DNA from: Pseudomonas lurida
Lineage (GTDB): Bacteria; Pseudomonadota; Gammaproteobacteria; Pseudomonadales; Pseudomonadaceae
DNA: 64,000 bases
Assembly: GCF_013522705.1 (NCBI RefSeq)
Contig: NZ_JAAMRE010000028.1
Location: 30,451-94,450 of the forward strand
Direction of reading: 5' to 3'
Positions 61,352 through 64,000 of this stretch are shown here, in pieces; positions within the stretch are counted from its first letter, which is position 1; every line of letters starts with the position of its first letter. Position numbers and translations under genes: made by a program. The notes under the pieces were generated by a model, which made no database searches, was not told the DNA's origin, and worked only from the letters and a program-made list of their open reading frames with translations.

Positions 61352-63748
61352 TTAATGCGTGCTAATTCTTTCCTTGGAATCAGACTCTCGTTTTTCGTCC
61401 TTAGCAACTATCTCCGGCGCCACGTCCGGCAAGGGCTCCGGCGCGTATTGCAGCGCAATTTGCAGGACTTCGTCAATCCATTTAACCGGTTTAATCTGAA
61501 GATCCTGCTTGATATTGTCAGGAATTTCCTTCAAGTCGCGAACATTCTCTTCAGGAATGATCACGGTCTTGATACCACCCCTGTGCGCGGCCAGCAGTTT
61601 CTCTTTGAGGCCGCCGATCGCCAATACCTGACCACGCAGGGTTATTTCCCCGGTCATCGCTACATCGGCGCGTACCGGGATGCCGGTCAATGCTGATACC
61701 AGTGCGGTGCACATGCCCACACCCGCGCTAGGACCATCCTTCGGGGTCGCCCCTTCCGGCATGTGGATATGGGTGTCGTGCTTCTCGTGGAAGTCCAGGG
61801 GGATCCCCAGGCTTCTCGCGCGGCTGCGCACCACGGTTTGCGCGGCGGTAATGGATTCGACCATCACGTCACCCAGGGAGCCGGTCTTGATCAACTGGCC
61901 CTTGCCTGGGATCACCGCAGCCTCGATGGTGAGCAGCTCGCCACCCACCTGGGTCCACGCCAGGCCAGTCACCTGCCCTACCTGATCCTGCTGCTCGGCC
62001 AGCCCGTATCGGAATTTGCGTACGCCGAGGAAGTGCTCCAGCGCATCGGCCGTCACCTTCACCGAGAAGCGTTTTTCCAGTGCGTGTTCCTTCACCGCCT
62101 TGCGGCACACCTTCGCAATCTGGCGCTCCAGCCCACGCACACCGGCCTCGCGGGTGTAGTAGCGGACCATGTCGCGGATCGCTTCGACGTCAAACTCGAT
62201 TTCGCCCTTCTTAAGGCCGTTGGCCGCGATTTGCTTGGGCGCGAGGTACTTGACGGCGATGTTGATCTTCTCGTCTTCGGTGTAACCCGGCAGGCGAATC
62301 ACTTCCATCCGATCCAGCAACGCCGGCGGAATATTCATGGAGTTGGAGGTGCACAGGAACATCACGTCGGAAAGGTCGTAATCGACTTCCAGGTAATGGT
62401 CGTTGAAATTGTGGTTCTGCTCGGGATCGAGCACTTCGAGCAACGCCGAAGCCGGATCGCCGCGCATGTCGCTGCCCATCTTGTCGATTTCATCGAGCAG
62501 GAACAGCGGGTTGCGTACGCCAACCTTGGTCATCTTTTGAATCAATCTTCCTGGCATCGAACCGATATACGTGCGGCGATGACCACGGATTTCCGCTTCA
62601 TCACGCACACCGCCAAGGGCCATGCGCACGAATTTGCGGTTGGTGGCGTTGGCGATGGACTCGGCCAGGGATGTTTTACCCACACCAGGCGGACCCACCA
62701 GGCAAAGCACCGGGCCGCGGATTTTCTTCACGCGTTTCTGTACGGCGAGGTATTCAAGGATGCGTTCCTTGACCTCCTCCAGGCCGTAGTGGTCGGCGTC
62801 GAGGATGTCCTCGGCGCGCGCAAGGTCCAGGCGCACTTTGGTTTGCGCCTTCCACGGCACCTGCACCAACCAGTCGATGTAAGAGCGAACCACGGTGGCT
62901 TCAGCCGACATCGGCGACATCTGCTTGAGCTTGTTCAGCTCAGCGGTGGCCTTGGTCAGAGCGTCCTTGGGCAAACCGGCGGCATCGATACGCTTTTTCA
63001 GCTCTTCGATTTCGTTATGGCCTTCCTCACCGTCGCCGAGCTCTTTCTGAATGGCCTTCATCTGCTCATTCAGGTAGTACTCGCGCTGGCTGCGCTCCAT
63101 TTGTTTCTTTACACGGCCACGAATGCGCTTCTCGACCTGCAACAGGTCAATTTCAGCGTCCAGCAGAGCCAGTACATGCTCCACGCGGGCCGGCAGGTCG
63201 ATGATTTCGAGGATGTCTTGCTTCTGTTCGATTTTCAGCGCCATATGCGCGGCCATCGTATCGACCAGGCGGCTCGGCTCATCAATGCTGTTGAGAGAAG
63301 ACAGCACCTCAGCCGGGACTTTCTTGCCCAACTGCACATACTGCTCGAATTGCGAAAGCAGGCTGCGCACAAACACTTCGGACTCGCGCTCCGGGGCCTC
63401 GATCTCGTCGATCAACGCCACCTCGGCACGCAGGTGGCCATCCACCTCCATGAAGCGTTCCACGGCGCCGCGCTGCTCGCCTTCTACCAATACCTTGACG
63501 GTGCCATCCGGCAGTTTGAGCAATTGCAGCACAGTGGCAACGGTGCCGACGCGATACAGGGCGTCTTCACCTGGATCATCATCAGCCGGATTCTTCTGGG
63601 CCAGCAGCAGGATCTGCTTATCGCCCGTCATCGCAGCCTCGAGGGCTTCGATAGACTTCTCGCGCCCCACGAACAGCGGGATAACCATGTGCGGATAGAC
63701 GACGACATCACGCAACGGCAGGAGAGGCAATTCAATGGTGGTCTTCAT
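61352..63748 (-). CDS. lon: ATP-dependent protease Lon
   Basis: A 798-residue AAA+ serine protease for damaged and regulatory proteins in the cytoplasm. N-terminal LAN domain (LPLLPLRDVVVYPHMVIPLFVGREKS), Walker A GPPGVGKTS, Walker B FLLDEID, and the protease domain with catalytic Ser674 in PKDGPSAGVGM and the dyad Lys near 717 by analogy to E. coli Lon. ATG 63748 (MKTTIEL) was chosen over the open frame starting at 63817. It precedes hupB and ppiD. Confidence 0.97.
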   Translation of the reverse strand: MKTTIELPLLPLRDVVVYPHMVIPLFVGREKSIEALEAAMTGDKQILLLAQKNPADDDPGEDALYRVGTVATVLQLLKLPDGTVKVLVEGEQRGAVERFMEVDGHLRAEVALIDEIEAPERESEVFVRSLLSQFEQYVQLGKKVPAEVLSSLNSIDEPSRLVDTMAAHMALKIEQKQDILEIIDLPARVEHVLALLDAEIDLLQVEKRIRGRVKKQMERSQREYYLNEQMKAIQKELGDGEEGHNEIEELKKRIDAAGLPKDALTKATAELNKLKQMSPMSAEATVVRSYIDWLVQVPWKAQTKVRLDLARAEDILDADHYGLEEVKERILEYLAVQKRVKKIRGPVLCLVGPPGVGKTSLAESIANATNRKFVRMALGGVRDEAEIRGHRRTYIGSMPGRLIQKMTKVGVRNPLFLLDEIDKMGSDMRGDPASALLEVLDPEQNHNFNDHYLEVDYDLSDVMFLCTSNSMNIPPALLDRMEVIRLPGYTEDEKINIAVKYLAPKQIAANGLKKGEIEFDVEAIRDMVRYYTREAGVRGLERQIAKVCRKAVKEHALEKRFSVKVTADALEHFLGVRKFRYGLAEQQDQVGQVTGLAWTQVGGELLTIEAAVIPGKGQLIKTGSLGDVMVESITAAQTVVRSRARSLGIPLDFHEKHDTHIHMPEGATPKDGPSAGVGMCTALVSALTGIPVRADVAMTGEITLRGQVLAIGGLKEKLLAAHRGGIKTVIIPEENVRDLKEIPDNIKQDLQIKPVKWIDEVLQIALQYAPEPLPDVAPEIVAKDEKRESDSKERISTH

Positions 63749-63909
63749 GAGTTCGCCTCTATGACAGTTCAAAATTAAGCATGAAGCCAAGATGGGGGCT
63801 GCATGCAAAAAAAACAAGCTTATTGCCGGCAGTTAAGCGCAGTAAAACGTTAAAAACACAAAGGGGCCCCTGGCAGACTGTGTGAAAACACACTGACAGG
63901 CCTTAGACC

Positions 63910-63936
63910 AAACGCCCCGACTTGTTCGGGGCGTTT
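63910..63936. terminator. Bidirectional hairpin upstream of lon
   Basis: AAACGCCCCGA / TCGGGGCGTTT form an 11-base-pair stem with a five-base loop; T-rich runs follow on both strands, stronger on the plus strand. It most likely ends the gene located to the right of lon. Confidence 0.8.
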
Positions 63937-63959
63937 GTTTTTGTGCTGAAAAAGGCTCT

Positions 63960-64000
63960 TCAGCCCATCAGTTGCATCATTTTCTTGGCTCCCAAGACAC
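63960..64000 (-). CDS. Possible 3' end of a gene upstream of lon (cut by window edge)
   Basis: On the minus strand an open frame ends ...VLGAKKMMQLMG and a TGA at 63960-63962, directly before a terminator-like hairpin. In many pseudomonads clpX precedes lon, but this tail does not look like a ClpX C-terminus. Only about 13 codons are visible, so the identity is open. Confidence 0.3.
   Translation of the reverse strand, partial: VLGAKKMMQLMG

Overview
The window is about 64 kb of GC-rich, almost fully coding chromosome from a Pseudomonas, most likely of the P. fluorescens group. The signs are the gene families (liu leucine catabolism, tamAB, phnWX, lon-hupB-ppiD), two pseudomonad regulatory RNAs (PrrF and a CrcY-type RNA) and the short GC-rich REP palindromes typical of that group. 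No prophage, integrase, transposase, CRISPR array, rRNA or canonical tRNA was found.

Layout. 1-3.5 kb: housekeeping genes cysS (cut by the window edge), glnS, ppiB and lpxH. 3.6-8.3 kb: a MarR-controlled tripartite drug-efflux operon with two tandem palindromic operators. 8.5-13.9 kb: tamA-tamB for outer-membrane assembly. 14-19.7 kb: an acetyltransferase, exonuclease III, a periplasmic binding protein fused to an OmpA domain, a repeat cluster, and an acyl-CoA dehydrogenase divergent from a LysR regulator. 19.7-35.5 kb: the leucine/isovalerate catabolic genes, split into liuR-liuE and liuABCD plus an acyl-CoA ligase, all next to LiuR-type palindromes. Between the two halves lie a sigma54/CbrB-type RNA gene (crcY), a 1699-residue NEL-type ubiquitin-ligase-like LRR protein, and a 2-oxoglutarate oxygenase that closely resembles the ethylene-forming enzyme of P. 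syringae. 35.5-37 kb: a LexA-like repressor that has lost both catalytic residues, a DUF6124 protein and a Fur-box-driven PrrF RNA. 37-43.9 kb: an M14 carboxypeptidase, an ECF sigma/anti-sigma pair divergent from a catalase-cytochrome b561 operon with mirrored ECF promoters, an AFG1-type ATPase and an LRR-kinase. 43.9-58.7 kb: a YebC protein, LysR-phnWX phosphonate catabolism, cytochrome b561, a PLP desulfhydrase/deaminase, fadH, a chemoreceptor, a GAF-EAL phosphodiesterase, a degenerate nitrilase, an AraC regulator, a tiny acidic protein and a DUF2242 lipoprotein. 58.8-64 kb: ppiD, a tRNA-like element, hupB and lon.

How it works together. Much of the window is nutrient and stress control: leucine/isovalerate catabolism to acetyl-CoA under LiuR, carbon catabolite relief by CrcY, iron sparing by PrrF, phosphonate use by PhnWX, and oxidant defence by the ECF-catalase unit. 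The most unusual part is 21.6-28.2 kb. There a putative host-directed ubiquitin ligase and a putative ethylene-forming oxygenase are transcribed divergently inside an otherwise conserved catabolic neighbourhood, which suggests acquired host-interaction functions.
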